Source: Rhizobium sp. ICMP 5592
Lineage (GTDB): Bacteria > Pseudomonadota > Alphaproteobacteria > Rhizobiales > Rhizobiaceae
Assembly (NCBI RefSeq): GCF_009498525.1
Contig: NZ_QSNT01000002.1
Span: 1,302,001-1,366,000 of the forward strand
DNA: 64,000 nucleotides
Reading direction: 5' to 3'
The notes beneath the pieces are model-generated. The model was given only the letters and a program-made list of their open reading frames with translations, did no database searches and was not told the DNA's origin. The position numbers and the translations under genes are program-made. Positions 6,330 through 18,504 of this stretch are shown here, piece by piece. Position 1 is the first letter of the stretch. Every line of letters begins with the position of its first letter.

Positions 6330-9134
6330 CTATTCCTCGCTGGTCCCTTCGGCATCGCCGGCAGGTGCCTCAGCATCTCCATTCGGCACGCCGTCCTCAG
6401 CATCCGCCTCGACCGCGTCATCATCGCCTTCCGGCTCGCTGATGCGCTCGACAGAAACCACCTTTTCGTCCTTCGCGGTCGAGAAGATGGTGACGCCCTT
6501 GGTGGCGCGGCTCGCAATACGAATGCCGCCGACCGGAACACGGATCAGCTGACCGCCATCCGAGACCAGCATGATCTGATTGCTTTCCTCGACCGGGAAG
6601 GCCGCGACCAGTTCGCCGATCTCGGCGGTCTTCGACGTGTCAGTAGCGCGAATGCCCTTGCCACCACGGCCGGAGATACGGAAATCATAGGAAGACGACC
6701 GCTTGCCGAAGCCTTTTTCCGAAACCGTCAGCACGAATTGTTCCAGTGCCTTCAGCTCTTCATAGCGCTCGTCGCTCAGCTGTCCCTCTTCGGTGACTTC
6801 CTCGCCGACCAGTGCAATTTCCTCTTCCTCGCCCGTGGTCGAGCGACGCTCGCTGGTGGAGCGCTTGAGATAGGCAGCGCGCTCCCAGGGCTCGGCATCC
6901 ACATGATTGACGATCGTCATCGAAATGATGCTGTCGCCCGAGGCCAGCGAGATGCCGCGAACGCCGATGGAATTGCGTCCGGCGAAGACGCGCACGTCCG
7001 AAACCTGGAAGCGGATGCACTGTCCAAGCGCCGTCGTCAGCAGTACGTCGTCATGCTCGGTGCAGGTCTCGACGGAGAGGATTTCATCGCCCTCCTCTTC
7101 CAGCTTCATGGCGATCTTGCCATTGCGGTTCACCTGCACGAAATCCGACAGCTTGTTGCGGCGTACGGTGCCGCGCGTCGTCGAGAACATGACGTCTAGA
7201 TTGTCCCAACTCGTCTCGTCCTCGGGCAACGGCATGATCGTAGTGATGCGTTCGCCAGGCTCCAGCGGCAGCATGTTGATTAGGGCCTTGCCGCGCGAGG
7301 TCGGCGTGCCGATCGGCAGGCGCCAGACTTTTTCCTTGTAGACGATGCCGCGCGACGAGAAGAACAGCACCGGCGTATGCGTATTGAGAACGAATAGCCG
7401 GGTAACGAAATCTTCGTCACGCGTCGTCATTCCGGAGCGGCCCTTGCCGCCACGGCGCTGGGCGCGGTAGGTGGTCAGCGGCACGCGCTTGATGTAGCCG
7501 AGATGCGAAACGGTGACGACCATGTCCTCGCGGGCAATCAGGTCCTCGTCGTCCATCTCGAGACCGCCGTCGACGATCTCGGTACGGCGCGGCGTGCCGA
7601 ACTCGTCGCGAACGGCGATAAGCTCTTCTTTTACAATAGTTTGGATGCGGACGCGCGACGACAGGATATCGAGATAATCCTTGATCTCGGCGCCGATCTT
7701 GTTGAGCTCATCGCCGATTTCGTCGCGGCCGAGTGCCGTAAGACGGGCAAGGCGCAGCTCGAGAATGGCGCGTGCCTGCTCTTCCGAAAGATTGTAGGTG
7801 CCGTCTTCGTTGATACGATGACGCGGATCATCGATTAGCCGGATAAGAGATTCAACATCCGAGGCCGGCCAACGGCGGGTCATCAGCTCTTCGCGCGCCG
7901 ACTGCGGATCCGGAGCGCGGCGGATGACGCGGATGACTTCATCAATATTGGCGACGGCGATGGCAAGGCCAACCAAAACGTGGGCGCGTTCGCGCGCCTT
8001 GCGCAGCAGGTACTTGGTGCGGCGGCTGACGACATCTTCGCGGAAGGACACGAACGCGCGCAGCATGTCGAGCAGGGTCAACTGCTCCGGCTTGCCGCCA
8101 TTCAGGGCGACCACGTTGGCGCCGAAAGAGGTCTGCAGCGGCGTATAGCGGTAAAGCTGATTCAGGATGACGTCGGCATTGGCGTCGCGCTTCAGCTCGA
8201 CAACGACGCGGTAGCCCTGACGGTCGGATTCGTCGCGCAGATCGGAGATGCCCTCGATGCGCTTTTCGCGCACGAGTTCGGCCATCTTCTCGATCATCGT
8301 CGCCTTGTTCACCTGATAAGGAATTTCGGTGATGATGATCTGCTCACGATCGCCGCGCATCGGCTCGATCGCTGCGACGCCGCGCATGACGATGGAACCG
8401 CGCCCGGTCTCGTAGGCCGAGCGAATGCCGGCCCGGCCGAGGATCTTGGCGCCCGTCGGGAAGTCGGGACCCGGAATGATCTGCATGATCTCCGGCAGTT
8501 CGATCGCCGGATCATTGATCAGTGCGATGCAGCCATCGATCACTTCGGACAGGTTATGCGGCGGAATATTGGTCGCCATGCCCACAGCGATGCCGCCAGA
8601 GCCATTGACGAGCAGGTTCGGAAACTTTGCCGGCACGACGACAGGCTCGCTCAGCGTGCCGTCATAGTTGTCGCGGAAATCGACGGTTTCCTTGTCGAGA
8701 TCGTCGAGCAGCGAATGCGCCACCTTCTGCAGGCGGCATTCCGTATAACGTTCGGCCGCCGGCGGATCGCCATCGACGGAACCGAAATTGCCCTGCCCGT
8801 CGATCAACGGCAGGCGAAGCGACCAGGGCTGCGCCATACGGGCAAGCGCGTCGTAAATCGCGAGGTTACCATGCGGATGGTATTTACCCATCACGTCACC
8901 GGTTACGCGGGCGCACTTCACATATTTCTTGTTCCAGTCGATCCCGAGTTCCGACATGCCGTAGAGGATGCGTCGATGAACGGGCTTGAGACCATCGCGA
9001 ACATCGGGAAGTGCGCGGCTGACGATCACGCTCATGGCGTAATCGAGGTACGACCGCTGCATTTCCTCCATGATGGAAATTGGCTCGATGCCTGGCGGGA
9101 GCTTCCCGCCGCCGGGTGGTGTTTGCTCAGTCAA
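6330..9134 (-). CDS. gyrA: DNA gyrase subunit A
   Basis: The 934-residue breakage-reunion subunit of gyrase, which with GyrB introduces negative supercoils. The active-site Tyr lies in [10 protein letters not shown] near residue 130. The quinolone region reads [18 protein letters not shown]: the position equal to E. coli Ser83 is Leu91 (codon at 8862-8864), Asp82 is Asn90, and Asp87 is kept as Asp95. The C-terminal beta-pinwheel includes the gyrase-specific GyrA box [10 protein letters not shown] near residue 560, which separates it from ParC. The tail is very acidic (Glu, Asp, Gly, Ala). Single gene, convergent with the DoxX-like gene. Confidence 0.98.
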   Translation of the reverse strand: MTEQTPPGGGKLPPGIEPISIMEEMQRSYLDYAMSVIVSRALPDVRDGLKPVHRRILYGMSELGIDWNKKYVKCARVTGDVMGKYHPHGNLAIYDALARMAQPWSLRLPLIDGQGNFGSVDGDPPAAERYTECRLQKVAHSLLDDLDKETVDFRDNYDGTLSEPVVVPAKFPNLLVNGSGGIAVGMATNIPPHNLSEVIDGCIALINDPAIELPEIMQIIPGPDFPTGAKILGRAGIRSAYETGRGSIVMRGVAAIEPMRGDREQIIITEIPYQVNKATMIEKMAELVREKRIEGISDLRDESDRQGYRVVVELKRDANADVILNQLYRYTPLQTSFGANVVALNGGKPEQLTLLDMLRAFVSFREDVVSRRTKYLLRKARERAHVLVGLAIAVANIDEVIRVIRRAPDPQSAREELMTRRWPASDVESLIRLIDDPRHRINEDGTYNLSEEQARAILELRLARLTALGRDEIGDELNKIGAEIKDYLDILSSRVRIQTIVKEELIAVRDEFGTPRRTEIVDGGLEMDDEDLIAREDMVVTVSHLGYIKRVPLTTYRAQRRGGKGRSGMTTRDEDFVTRLFVLNTHTPVLFFSSRGIVYKEKVWRLPIGTPTSRGKALINMLPLEPGERITTIMPLPEDETSWDNLDVMFSTTRGTVRRNKLSDFVQVNRNGKIAMKLEEEGDEILSVETCTEHDDVLLTTALGQCIRFQVSDVRVFAGRNSIGVRGISLASGDSIISMTIVNHVDAEPWERAAYLKRSTSERRSTTGEEEEIALVGEEVTEEGQLSDERYEELKALEQFVLTVSEKGFGKRSSSYDFRISGRGGKGIRATDTSKTAEIGELVAAFPVEESNQIMLVSDGGQLIRVPVGGIRIASRATKGVTIFSTAKDEKVVSVERISEPEGDDDAVEADAEDGVPNGDAEAPAGDAEGTSEE

Positions 9135-9345
9135 AACAGATCACGATCTCTTTTAGAATCACTGCGAAATTTATAGCCGAAAGGCCCTGCGAGCGCCAAT
9201 TTTGGCGGGTGCTTTTGAACAGGCTTTTGCCCTCTTAACCCGCTAAATCGAACATTTCCGTGGCAGCACGTCCCGGATTGGCCGCATTGCGCTTTGCGAA
9301 AGCCCATTCCTCGCATATCAATGGATCAACAACCATAGAAAACAA

Positions 9346-9993
9346 ATGGCTGGGGACTATATGGCGAGCGCGGACACGCTAATCAATGCCTTCACGACGC
9401 TGCTTGTCACGGTTGATCCGCCAGGTCTCGCTCCGCTTTTCATCGGCCTCACGGCGGGCATGAACCGGGCTCAACGCAAGCAGGTGGCCTTGCGCGGATC
9501 CCTGATCGCCTTCTTCATCCTGGCCGCCTTCGCCCTGTTCGGCGCCAGCGTGCTCGGTATTCTCGGCATCTCCATCGGCGCCTTCCGCATTGCCGGCGGC
9601 CTGCTGCTATTCTGGATCGCCTTCGAGATGGTGTTCGAGCGGCGGCAGGACCGGAAGGAGAAGACGACCGAGGTTGCGATCACCAAGGATCACATCCATA
9701 ATATCGCGGTCTTCCCCCTCGCCTTGCCGCTGATCGCCGGTCCCGGCGCCATCTCGGCGACCATCCTGCTTGCCGGTTCGCTGCAAACCACGCTCGACCG
9801 GGCGCAACTAATCGGCGTCATCGCCGTCAATCTCGGGCTCGTCTTCGCGGCGCTCGCAATTTCCGACAGGCTCGACCGCATGCTGGGAGCAACGGGGCGC
9901 GCTATCCTGACGCGCCTGCTCGGCGTCATCCTCGCAGCGCTTGCCGCCCAGTTCGTCGTGGATGGCGTGCGCTCCGCCCTCACGCTCACATAG
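9346..9993 (+). CDS. MarC family integral membrane protein
   Basis: A 215-residue protein with six hydrophobic helices and the MarC-family signature LLVTVDPPGLAPLFIGLT at the N-terminus (residues 19-36) and FPLALPLIAGPGAISATI in the middle (near 123-140). MarC proteins sit in the inner membrane; their function is unsettled and the old link to multiple antibiotic resistance is not well supported. Two in-frame ATGs compete, 9346 and 9361; neither has a strong ribosome-binding site and the second gives the more usual N-terminus. Followed by a small hairpin terminator before the convergent ssb. Confidence 0.88.
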   Translation: MAGDYMASADTLINAFTTLLVTVDPPGLAPLFIGLTAGMNRAQRKQVALRGSLIAFFILAAFALFGASVLGILGISIGAFRIAGGLLLFWIAFEMVFERRQDRKEKTTEVAITKDHIHNIAVFPLALPLIAGPGAISATILLAGSLQTTLDRAQLIGVIAVNLGLVFAALAISDRLDRMLGATGRAILTRLLGVILAALAAQFVVDGVRSALTLT

Positions 9994-9994
9994 A

Positions 9995-10020
9995 AAACCC
10001 ACCGGGAAGGGTGGGCTTCT
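9995..10020 (+). terminator. short hairpin after marC
   Basis: Stem CCCACC / GGTGGG with a 6-base loop, followed by CTTCT, between the converging marC and ssb genes. The stem is short, so termination strength is uncertain. Confidence 0.5.
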
Positions 10021-10060
10021 CAACACAATTCGGTATGATCTTTCAATCAGAGCCGCGCGA

Positions 10061-10609
10061 TCAAAACGGGATATCGTCATCCAGGTCGCGCGAGAAGTTG
10101 CTGCCAGCACTGCTACCGCCTGAGGGACCGCCGCGGCTTGCGCCGGTGCTGCGGCCGCCGCCGGATGACGATGCGGGCTGGCCATAGTCGTCACCGCCGT
10201 AATCACCGCCACCAAAATCGCCGCCGCCGCCGCGATTACCGCTGCCACCGCCTTCACCGCGGCCGTCCAGCATGGTCAGCGTCGAATTGAAGCCCTGCAA
10301 CACGATTTCGGTCGAATACTTATCCTGGCCGTTCTGATCCTGCCACTTGCGGGTCTGGAGCGCGCCTTCGATATAGACCTTGGCACCCTTCTTCAGATAC
10401 TGCTCGGCGACCTTGCAGAGACCTTCGTTGAAGATCACCACACGGTGCCATTCGGTCTTTTCCTTGCGCTCGCCTGAATTACGATCGCGCCAGGTTTCCG
10501 ATGTCGCGATGTTGAGATTGGCGATCGGACGGCCATCCTGCGTACGGCGGATTTCCGGATCCGCCCCGAGATTTCCAACCAGAATTACCTTGTTCACACT
10601 ACCGGCCAT
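10061..10609 (-). CDS. ssb: single-stranded DNA-binding protein
   Basis: A 182-residue SSB that coats single-stranded DNA in replication, recombination and repair. The OB fold covers residues 3-115 ([38 protein letters not shown]). It is followed by a Gly/Ser-rich low-complexity linker (about residues 118-170) and the conserved acidic tip DDDIPF, which recruits partner proteins. It is divergent from uvrA across a 259-base gap holding an alphaproteobacterial SOS box midway, so LexA control of either or both genes is likely. Length and tip are normal. Confidence 0.97.
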   Translation of the reverse strand: MAGSVNKVILVGNLGADPEIRRTQDGRPIANLNIATSETWRDRNSGERKEKTEWHRVVIFNEGLCKVAEQYLKKGAKVYIEGALQTRKWQDQNGQDKYSTEIVLQGFNSTLTMLDGRGEGGGSGNRGGGGDFGGGDYGGDDYGQPASSSGGGRSTGASRGGPSGGSSAGSNFSRDLDDDIPF

Positions 10610-10731
10610 GACACCACCCTACTTGCCGCCCATCGACGGCTCTGAAATTTTATCCGCACACCTTAGACCATTGCCGCCATCAGGTGCTATTTAAGCACTC
10701 ATCCAAGAGAGCTTCATCCACAAGGAATTTT

Positions 10732-10746
10732 GTTCTTTCTTTGTTC
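10732..10746. promoter_or_regulatory. LexA (SOS) box
   Basis: Exact alphaproteobacterial LexA direct repeat GTTC-N7-GTTC (GTTCTTTCTTTGTTC). It lies 122 bases from both the ssb and the uvrA start codons, so one site can serve both divergent genes. Confidence 0.85.
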
Positions 10747-10868
10747 TATTTTATCCCTATGATCCTGTCAACCGAATCGAAAACCTGACGCTGCCCTTCA
10801 TTTCAGCCTCGACTCACGGCCTGGCATCACTAAATAAAGGCAGACATCAAGGGACCAAGCGGACGACG

Positions 10869-13790
10869 ATGAGTGAACTGAAGACTATATCCATACGTGG
10901 CGCGCGCGAGCACAATCTCAAGGGCATCGATCTCGACCTTCCGCGCAACAAGCTGATTGTCATGACCGGCCTTTCCGGCTCGGGCAAATCCTCGCTCGCC
11001 TTCGACACGATCTATGCCGAAGGGCAGCGTCGTTATGTCGAGAGCCTGTCGGCCTATGCGCGGCAGTTTCTGGAGATGATGCAGAAGCCTGACGTCGACC
11101 AGATCGACGGCCTATCGCCGGCGATTTCGATCGAGCAGAAGACGACCTCGCGCAATCCGCGCTCGACGGTCGGCACCGTCACCGAAATCTACGACTATAT
11201 GCGCCTGCTGTTTGCCCGCGTCGGCGTGCCCTATTCGCCTGTTACAGGTCTGCCGATCGAGAGCCAGACCGTCAGCCAGATGGTAGACCGTGTTCTCGCC
11301 TACGAGGAAGGTACCAGGCTCTACATTCTGGCGCCGCTGGTGCGGGGACGTAAGGGCGAATACAAGAAGGAACTGGCTGAGCTCATGAAAAAGGGCTTCC
11401 AGCGCGTCAAGGTCGACGGGCAGTTCTACGAAATCGCCGACGCACCGACGCTCGACAAGAAGTACAAGCACGACATCGACGTGGTCGTCGACCGCATCGT
11501 CGTCAGGCCCGACATGGCAGCTCGCCTGGCGGACAGCTTCGAAACCTCGTTGCGTCTCGCCGATGGCCTTGCCGTTGCGGAATTCGCCGACAAGCCGCTG
11601 CCGCCGGAGGAAACTGCTGCTGGTGGTTCAGCCAACAAGTCGCTGAACGAAACGCATGAGCGCGTCCTGTTTTCGGAAAAATTCGCCTGCCCGGTCTCGG
11701 GCTTCACCATTTCGGAAATCGAGCCGCGTCTGTTCTCGTTCAATAATCCCTTTGGCGCCTGTCCGTCCTGCGACGGTCTCGGCTCACTGAAGAAGATCGA
11801 CCCCGCGTTGATCGTGCCGGAACCGGAACGGACGCTGCGCGACGGCGCGATCTCTCCCTGGGCCAAATCGACCTCGCCTTATTACAATCAGACGCTGGAA
11901 GCGCTCGGCAAGCATTACGGCTTCAAGCTCGGCAGCCGCTGGAGCGACCTGCCGGATACGGCGAAGGACGTCATTCTCAACGGTACCGAGGACAAGATCG
12001 AGTTCCACTACGCCGACGGCGCGCGCTCCTATACGACGCACAAGAATTTCGAAGGCATCGTGCCCAATCTCGAGCGGCGCTGGAAGGAAACGGATTCCGC
12101 CTGGGCGCGCGAGGAGATCGAGCGCTTCATGTCGGCGGCCCCTTGTCCTGCCTGCAACGGCTATCGCCTGAAGCCGGAAGCGCTGGCAGTCAAGATCAAC
12201 AAGCTGCACATCAGCCAGGTCGCGGAAATGTCGATCCGGATTGCCCGCGACTGGTTCGAACTGCTGCCGGAAACCTTCACCGACAAGCAGAACGAGATTG
12301 CTGTCCGCATTCTCAAGGAGATCCGCGATCGCCTGCGTTTCCTCAACGACGTCGGTCTCGAATATCTGAGCCTGTCGCGCAATTCCGGCACGCTGTCCGG
12401 CGGCGAAAGCCAGCGTATCCGGCTGGCCTCGCAGATCGGTTCGGGCCTCACTGGCGTGCTCTATGTCCTCGACGAGCCCTCGATCGGCCTGCATCAGCGC
12501 GACAATGCCCGCCTGCTGGAAACGCTTAAGCATCTGCGCGACATCGGCAACACGGTGATCGTCGTCGAACACGACGAGGATGCGATCATGACGGCGGACG
12601 ATGTGGTCGATATCGGTCCCGCCGCCGGCATACACGGCGGCCAGGTGGTGGCCCACGGCACGCCGCAGGAGGTCATGGCCAATCCGAAGTCCTTGACCGG
12701 GAAATATCTTTCCGGCGAACTCGGCGTGCCGGTTCCCGAGGAGCGCCGCAAGATCAAGAAGGGCAAGGAGATCAAGGTCGTCGGCGCCAGGGGCAACAAC
12801 CTCAAGGATGTCACCGCCGCGATCCCGCTTGGCGTCTTCACCGCCGTTACCGGCGTTTCCGGCGGCGGCAAGTCCACCTTCCTGATCGAGACGCTCTACA
12901 AGTCGGCCGCACGCCGCGTCATGGGCGCGCGCGAAATCCCGGCCGAACATGACCGGATCGACGGCTTCGAGCATATCGACAAGGTGATCGATATCGACCA
13001 GTCGCCGATCGGCCGCACGCCGCGCTCGAACCCGGCGACCTATACAGGCGCCTTCACGCCGATCCGCGATTGGTTCGCCGGCCTGCCTGAAGCCAAGGCG
13101 CGCGGCTATCAGCCGGGCCGCTTCTCGTTCAACGTCAAGGGCGGTCGCTGCGAGGCCTGCCAGGGCGATGGCGTCATCAAGATCGAGATGCACTTCCTGC
13201 CTGACGTCTATGTCACCTGCGACGTCTGCCACGGCAAGCGCTACAACAGGGAGACGCTGGACGTTACCTTCAAGACCAAGTCGATCGCCGATGTGCTCGA
13301 CATGACGGTCGAGGAGGGCGTCGATTTCTTCGCGGCTGTTCCCGCCGTGCGCGACAAGCTGCAATCCCTCAAGGATGTCGGCCTCGGCTACATCAAGGTC
13401 GGGCAGCAGGCCAATACGCTTTCGGGTGGCGAGGCGCAGCGCGTCAAGCTAGCCAAGGAACTGTCGAAGCGATCGACGGGTCGCACGCTCTACATTCTCG
13501 ACGAACCGACCACCGGCTTGCATTTTCACGATGTCGCCAAGCTTCTGGAGATGCTGCACGAACTGGTCAACCAGGGCAATTCGGTTGTCGTCATCGAGCA
13601 TAATCTCGAAGTCATCAAGACGGCCGACTGGATCCTCGATTTCGGCCCAGAAGGCGGCGACGGCGGCGGCGAGATCGTTGCCACGGGCACGCCGGAGACG
13701 ATCGTCAGGGAGAAGCGCTCCTATACCGGCCAGTTCCTCAAGGAATTGCTGGAGCGGCGCCCGATCAAAAAAGTGGTGGCTGCTGAGTGA
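10869..13790 (+). CDS. uvrA: excinuclease ABC subunit A
   Basis: Damage-sensing ATPase of nucleotide excision repair, 973 residues. Two ABC modules are clear: Walker [10 protein letters not shown] near residue 34 with signature LSGGESQR near 507, and Walker [10 protein letters not shown] near 661 with signature LSGGEAQR near 850. Zinc modules are seen at CPACNGY (near 426) and at C-E-A-C plus C-D-V-C (about 760-787). Divergent from ssb across an SOS box. It works with Mfd, also in this window, in transcription-coupled repair. The gene is complete and typical. Confidence 0.98.
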   Translation: MSELKTISIRGAREHNLKGIDLDLPRNKLIVMTGLSGSGKSSLAFDTIYAEGQRRYVESLSAYARQFLEMMQKPDVDQIDGLSPAISIEQKTTSRNPRSTVGTVTEIYDYMRLLFARVGVPYSPVTGLPIESQTVSQMVDRVLAYEEGTRLYILAPLVRGRKGEYKKELAELMKKGFQRVKVDGQFYEIADAPTLDKKYKHDIDVVVDRIVVRPDMAARLADSFETSLRLADGLAVAEFADKPLPPEETAAGGSANKSLNETHERVLFSEKFACPVSGFTISEIEPRLFSFNNPFGACPSCDGLGSLKKIDPALIVPEPERTLRDGAISPWAKSTSPYYNQTLEALGKHYGFKLGSRWSDLPDTAKDVILNGTEDKIEFHYADGARSYTTHKNFEGIVPNLERRWKETDSAWAREEIERFMSAAPCPACNGYRLKPEALAVKINKLHISQVAEMSIRIARDWFELLPETFTDKQNEIAVRILKEIRDRLRFLNDVGLEYLSLSRNSGTLSGGESQRIRLASQIGSGLTGVLYVLDEPSIGLHQRDNARLLETLKHLRDIGNTVIVVEHDEDAIMTADDVVDIGPAAGIHGGQVVAHGTPQEVMANPKSLTGKYLSGELGVPVPEERRKIKKGKEIKVVGARGNNLKDVTAAIPLGVFTAVTGVSGGGKSTFLIETLYKSAARRVMGAREIPAEHDRIDGFEHIDKVIDIDQSPIGRTPRSNPATYTGAFTPIRDWFAGLPEAKARGYQPGRFSFNVKGGRCEACQGDGVIKIEMHFLPDVYVTCDVCHGKRYNRETLDVTFKTKSIADVLDMTVEEGVDFFAAVPAVRDKLQSLKDVGLGYIKVGQQANTLSGGEAQRVKLAKELSKRSTGRTLYILDEPTTGLHFHDVAKLLEMLHELVNQGNSVVVIEHNLEVIKTADWILDFGPEGGDGGGEIVATGTPETIVREKRSYTGQFLKELLERRPIKKVVAAE

Positions 13791-13820
13791 GCTAGCCTCA
13801 CTAAATCGATGGAGGAGAGA

Positions 13821-14627
13821 ATGACCAAAACCGGCACGATCCGCACCGGCATTGGCGGCTGGACGTTTGAGCCCTGGCGCGGGACATTCTATCCCGACAC
13901 GCTGAAGCAAAAGGACGAACTCAATTTCGCCAGCCGCCAGCTAAAGGTGATCGAGGTCAACGGCACCTATTACAGCACGCAGAAGCCGGAGGTTTTTGCC
14001 AAATGGGCTGCCGACGTGCCGGATGGTTTCATCTTCTCGCTGAAGGCGACGCGTTTTGTCACCAATCGGCGCGTGCTTGCCGAGGCGGGTGAGTCGATGC
14101 AGCGCTTTCTGGACTCCGGCATCAGCGAGCTGGGCGACCATCTCGGGCCGCTGCTCTGGCAGTTTGCGCCAACTAAGAAGTTCGATTCGGATGATTTCGA
14201 AGCATTCCTGAAGCTGCTGCCGGCCAAACAGGATGGCCTCGCGCTCCAGCATGTCGTCGAGGTCAGGCACGACTCGTTCAAGGTGCCGGAATTCATCGCC
14301 CTGCTCGCGAAATACAACGTCGCGCCGGTTTGCGCCGAGCATTTCGAATATCCGATGATCGCCGATGTGACCGCCGATTTCGTCTATGCCCGCCTTCAGA
14401 AGGGGTCTGACGACATTAAGACCTGCTATCCGCCCAGGGATCTGAAGGCCTGGGCAAAGCGGCTGGAGACCTGGGCAAAGGGCGAGATACCCGACGATCT
14501 GCCGCTGATCGACGAGGGCCGCAAGGTCAAGGGTGAACCCCGCGACGTCTTCGCCTTCATGATCCACGAGGGCAAGGTCAATGCGCCGTATGGTGCGATC
14601 GCCCTGCAGGAAGAAGTTGCGAAATAG
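13821..14627 (+). CDS. DUF72 family TIM-barrel protein
   Basis: A 268-residue DUF72 protein of unknown biochemical role. Family hallmarks are the N-terminal IRTGIGGWTFEPWRGTFYP and the IEVNGTYYSTQKPE, FSLKATRFVTN and LLWQFAP blocks. The start at 13821 is set by GGAGGAG at 13811-13817; the in-frame ATG at 13809 would place this site inside the coding region. It lies 30 bases after uvrA on the same strand and may be cotranscribed with it. Convergent with nnrD. The family is firm; function is not known. Confidence 0.88.
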   Translation: MTKTGTIRTGIGGWTFEPWRGTFYPDTLKQKDELNFASRQLKVIEVNGTYYSTQKPEVFAKWAADVPDGFIFSLKATRFVTNRRVLAEAGESMQRFLDSGISELGDHLGPLLWQFAPTKKFDSDDFEAFLKLLPAKQDGLALQHVVEVRHDSFKVPEFIALLAKYNVAPVCAEHFEYPMIADVTADFVYARLQKGSDDIKTCYPPRDLKAWAKRLETWAKGEIPDDLPLIDEGRKVKGEPRDVFAFMIHEGKVNAPYGAIALQEEVAK

Positions 14628-14633
14628 CTTGTC

Positions 14634-16121
14634 TCAAAAGGGCGTGACGTGGGCGACGAGATCTTCCGCCGTCAATCCTTTTCCCGCGCGCTGCCCGGCT
14701 TCGCCATGCAGCCAGACGCCGGCCGCAGCTGCTTCGAAGGCGGGAGCTCCCTGCGCCATCAATCCGCCGATGATGCCGGCCAGCACGTCACCGGAGCCGG
14801 CGGTGGCAAGCCATGGTGGGGCATTGGCATTGATCAGCGCCCGGCCGTCGGGTGCTGCGATAACGCTGTCGGCGCCCTTATAGATAATCGCGGCATGAGC
14901 GCGCGCCGCCGCCGCCCTCGCCTTCTCTACCTTGCTTAGCGCGCCATCGGCGGCGATATCGGGAAAAAGGCGGGAGAATTCGCCCTCATGCGGCGTCAGG
15001 ACCAGCCGCGTCGGGCCATCCGCGAACGCGTCGAACAGGCGCTGTGGATCATCGCGAAATGAGGTAATGCCGTCGGCGTCCAGCACCAGATGGCGGTCGC
15101 TCAGGGCCAGGGCAAATTGTCGGGCCTTTTCGCCGGCGCCGAATCCCGGGCCGAGGACGAAGGTCGAAAGGCGCTTGTCGGAGAGCCACTCACCCAAGGA
15201 CGCCTCGTCCTCGACCGCACGCAGCATGATTGCCGTCAGCATCCCGGCATTGACCGCCAGCGCCTGTTCCGGCGAGGCGATGGTGACGAGCCCTGCCCCT
15301 GCCTTTAGTCCCGCCATGGCCGACATGCGCGCTGCCCCTGTGGCCGTCGCACCGCCGGAAAAGACGACGAGGTGGCCGCGCTTGTATTTGTGGGTATCAG
15401 TAGCCGCCGTTGGCAGGTTTGCCTGCCATTGCACCGGCGTATTCTCTGCGATCGAGCCATTGGCATGGGGACGGATAATCCGCGCGGGAATACCGATGTC
15501 GAAGACCTCCAGCTCACCACAGAGTTCCCGCCCTGGCATCAGCAGATGGCCGGGCTTGCGGGTCATGAAGGTGACCGTGCGTTCCGCGCGGAAAGCAGCA
15601 CCAAGTATTTGTCCGCTGCCGCCATCGAGACCGGAGGGCAAGTCGACGGCAATTGCGGGAAGGCCAGCTTCGGTAACCCGCGCGATGATCGTGGCGACCT
15701 GATCGGGGACCGGGCGGGAAAGGCCAGCGCCGAAAATGGCATCGATAACCACATCGCCGGCGCGCGGCAGATAGCTCTCCAATGCCTCCCCGGCAACCGG
15801 ACAATCGGCAAAAGCGCGGGCGGCATCGCCCTTTAGCCTTTTGGGCTCACCCAGATGATAGAGTTGGACCTGCGCGCCGCTTTGCCGAAGCGCGCGCGCC
15901 GCCACATAGCCGTCGCCGCCATTGTTGCCGGGACCGCAGAGAACAACATATCGCAGGGCCTCGGGGAAATACCGAAGGGCGCTTGCGGCCACCGCCTGCC
16001 CCGCCTTTTCCATGAGGCCATAGGAATCGATACCCGAGGCTGCTGCGGCGCGATCGACGGCAGCCATATCATCGGGCGAAAGAAGCAGGTCAGCGAGCGG
16101 TAACATCATGATGGACAACAT
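14634..16121 (-). CDS. nnrD: bifunctional NAD(P)H-hydrate epimerase / ADP-dependent dehydratase
   Basis: Repairs damaged NAD(P)H hydrates. The N-terminal YjeF_N epimerase domain (about residues 10-215) has the GPGNNGGDGYVAAR loop, and the C-terminal kinase-like dehydratase domain (about 225-490) ends with the nucleotide site TAGSGDVLAGIIGGLMAQ. The fused two-domain length is normal for bacteria. The start is uncertain: ATGs at 16121, 16109 and 16106 are all in frame and none has a strong ribosome-binding site; a TTG at 16148 is less likely. Divergent from glnB. Confidence 0.93.
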   Translation of the reverse strand: MLSIMMLPLADLLLSPDDMAAVDRAAAASGIDSYGLMEKAGQAVAASALRYFPEALRYVVLCGPGNNGGDGYVAARALRQSGAQVQLYHLGEPKRLKGDAARAFADCPVAGEALESYLPRAGDVVIDAIFGAGLSRPVPDQVATIIARVTEAGLPAIAVDLPSGLDGGSGQILGAAFRAERTVTFMTRKPGHLLMPGRELCGELEVFDIGIPARIIRPHANGSIAENTPVQWQANLPTAATDTHKYKRGHLVVFSGGATATGAARMSAMAGLKAGAGLVTIASPEQALAVNAGMLTAIMLRAVEDEASLGEWLSDKRLSTFVLGPGFGAGEKARQFALALSDRHLVLDADGITSFRDDPQRLFDAFADGPTRLVLTPHEGEFSRLFPDIAADGALSKVEKARAAAARAHAAIIYKGADSVIAAPDGRALINANAPPWLATAGSGDVLAGIIGGLMAQGAPAFEAAAAGVWLHGEAGQRAGKGLTAEDLVAHVTPF

Positions 16122-16797
<676 letters not shown>

Positions 16798-16859
16798 CCC
16801 GCCCGGCCTTTTCGGCCGCGGCTAAAAATCGTCATCTAAGTCAAGGGAAGAGAAATTTA

Positions 16860-18269
16860 ATGACGACGGCAAGCGAAATTCTCAAGCAGATCAAGGACAA
16901 CGACGTCAAGTTCGTTGACTTGCGCTTCACCGACCCCAAGGGCAAGCTGCAGCATGTCACGATGGACATCGTCTGCGTCGACGAAGACATGTTCGCCGAT
17001 GGCGTCATGTTCGACGGTTCCTCGATTGCAGGCTGGAAGGCCATCAACGAATCCGACATGGTGCTGATGCCGGACACCGAAACGGTTCACATGGACCCGT
17101 TCTTCGCGCAGTCCACCATGGTTATCCTCTGTGATATCCTCGACCCGGTCTCGGGCGAAGCCTACAACCGCGACCCGCGCGGCACCGCCAAGAAGGCCGA
17201 AGCCTACCTCAAGGCATCCGGCATCGGCGATACCGCCTTCTTCGGCCCGGAAGCCGAATTCTTCGTCTTCGACGACGTCAAGTACAAGGCCGATCCGTAC
17301 AATACCGGCTTCAAGCTCGACTCGAGCGAACTGCCGTCCAACGACGACACCGACTATGAAACCGGCAACCTCGGCCACCGTCCGCGCGTCAAGGGCGGCT
17401 ATTTCCCGGTTCCGCCGGTCGACAGCGCCCAGGATATGCGCTCGGAAATGCTGACGGTTCTCGGCGAAATGGGCGTCACCGTCGAAAAGCATCACCACGA
17501 AGTTGCCGCCGCTCAGCACGAACTTGGCATCAAGTTCGACACGCTGGTGCGCAACGCCGACAAGATGCAGATCTACAAGTATGTCGTTCATCAGGTCGCC
17601 AACGCCTACGGCAAGACGGCAACCTTCATGCCGAAGCCGATCTTCGGCGACAACGGCTCGGGCATGCACGTTCACCAGTCGATCTGGAAGGCCGGCAAGC
17701 CGACCTTCGCTGGCGATGAATATGCAGGCCTCTCCGAGAGCTGCCTCTATTACATCGGCGGCATCATCAAGCATGCCAAGGCGCTCAACGCCTTCACCAA
17801 CCCGTCGACGAACTCCTACAAGCGTCTCGTCCCGGGTTACGAAGCTCCGGTTCTGCTCGCCTACTCGGCGCGCAACCGTTCGGCTTCCTGCCGCATTCCC
17901 TTCGGCACCAATCCGAAGGCAAAGCGCGTCGAAGTCCGCTTCCCTGACCCGACCGCGAACCCCTATCTCGGCTTCGCCGCCATGCTGATGGCCGGCCTCG
18001 ACGGCATCAAGAACAAGATCCACCCTGGCAAGGCCATGGACAAGGATCTGTACGATCTGCCGCCGAAGGAGCTGAAGAAGATCCCGACGGTTTGCGGCTC
18101 GCTGCGCGAAGCGCTCGAAAGCCTGGACAAGGATCGCAAGTTCCTGACCGCCGGCGGCGTCTTCGACGACGACCAGATCGACGCGTTCATCGAACTGAAG
18201 ATGCAGGAAGTCATGCGCTTCGAAATGACCCCGCATCCGGTCGAATACGACATGTACTATTCGGCATAA
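16860..18269 (+). CDS. glnA: glutamine synthetase type I
   Basis: ATP-dependent ligation of ammonia to glutamate; dodecameric GSI of 469 residues. Visible blocks are [11 protein letters not shown] (near residue 52), the metal and glutamate segment GPEAEFF (near 129), GSGMHVHQS (near 267) and the adenylylation site, Tyr398 in KDLYDLP, which indicates the GSI-beta type shut off by GlnE. The stop is followed by a strong terminator. Located directly after glnB and cotranscribed from the sigma-54 promoter. A GC-rich weak hairpin near 16801-16822 between the genes might modulate readthrough. Confidence 0.98.
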   Translation: MTTASEILKQIKDNDVKFVDLRFTDPKGKLQHVTMDIVCVDEDMFADGVMFDGSSIAGWKAINESDMVLMPDTETVHMDPFFAQSTMVILCDILDPVSGEAYNRDPRGTAKKAEAYLKASGIGDTAFFGPEAEFFVFDDVKYKADPYNTGFKLDSSELPSNDDTDYETGNLGHRPRVKGGYFPVPPVDSAQDMRSEMLTVLGEMGVTVEKHHHEVAAAQHELGIKFDTLVRNADKMQIYKYVVHQVANAYGKTATFMPKPIFGDNGSGMHVHQSIWKAGKPTFAGDEYAGLSESCLYYIGGIIKHAKALNAFTNPSTNSYKRLVPGYEAPVLLAYSARNRSASCRIPFGTNPKAKRVEVRFPDPTANPYLGFAAMLMAGLDGIKNKIHPGKAMDKDLYDLPPKELKKIPTVCGSLREALESLDKDRKFLTAGGVFDDDQIDAFIELKMQEVMRFEMTPHPVEYDMYYSA

Positions 18270-18280
18270 GAACCGAAGCG

Positions 18281-18306
18281 AAAGCCCCGGTTCGCCGGGG
18301 CTTTTT
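18281..18306 (+). terminator. glnBA terminator
   Basis: Stem AAAGCCCCGG / CCGGGGCTTT with the stable tetraloop TTCG and a T-run, 11 bases after the glnA stop. Confidence 0.92.
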
Positions 18307-18504
18307 CACTACCGGCAAGCGTGCGGCAGGCACTTCCCAGTCACGGCTGCCTCACTGGATGTCACATTTCGTGCATCGCATGATCGAACGATCAGGGTAC
18401 GATACGCGTTTATCGAATGTGACGGTTACATGAAGGAATGGGGGCAAAATCCTTGATATCGGCGGTGAAACTCACCACATGATTGCTTGAAAGGAAGTCG
18501 CGCC

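Noticed and set aside
18381..18394. TGATCG-AA-CGATCA dyad upstream of hspQ
   Set aside because: The arms are only 6 bases of a common composition, over 100 bases from the gene; no regulator is suggested.
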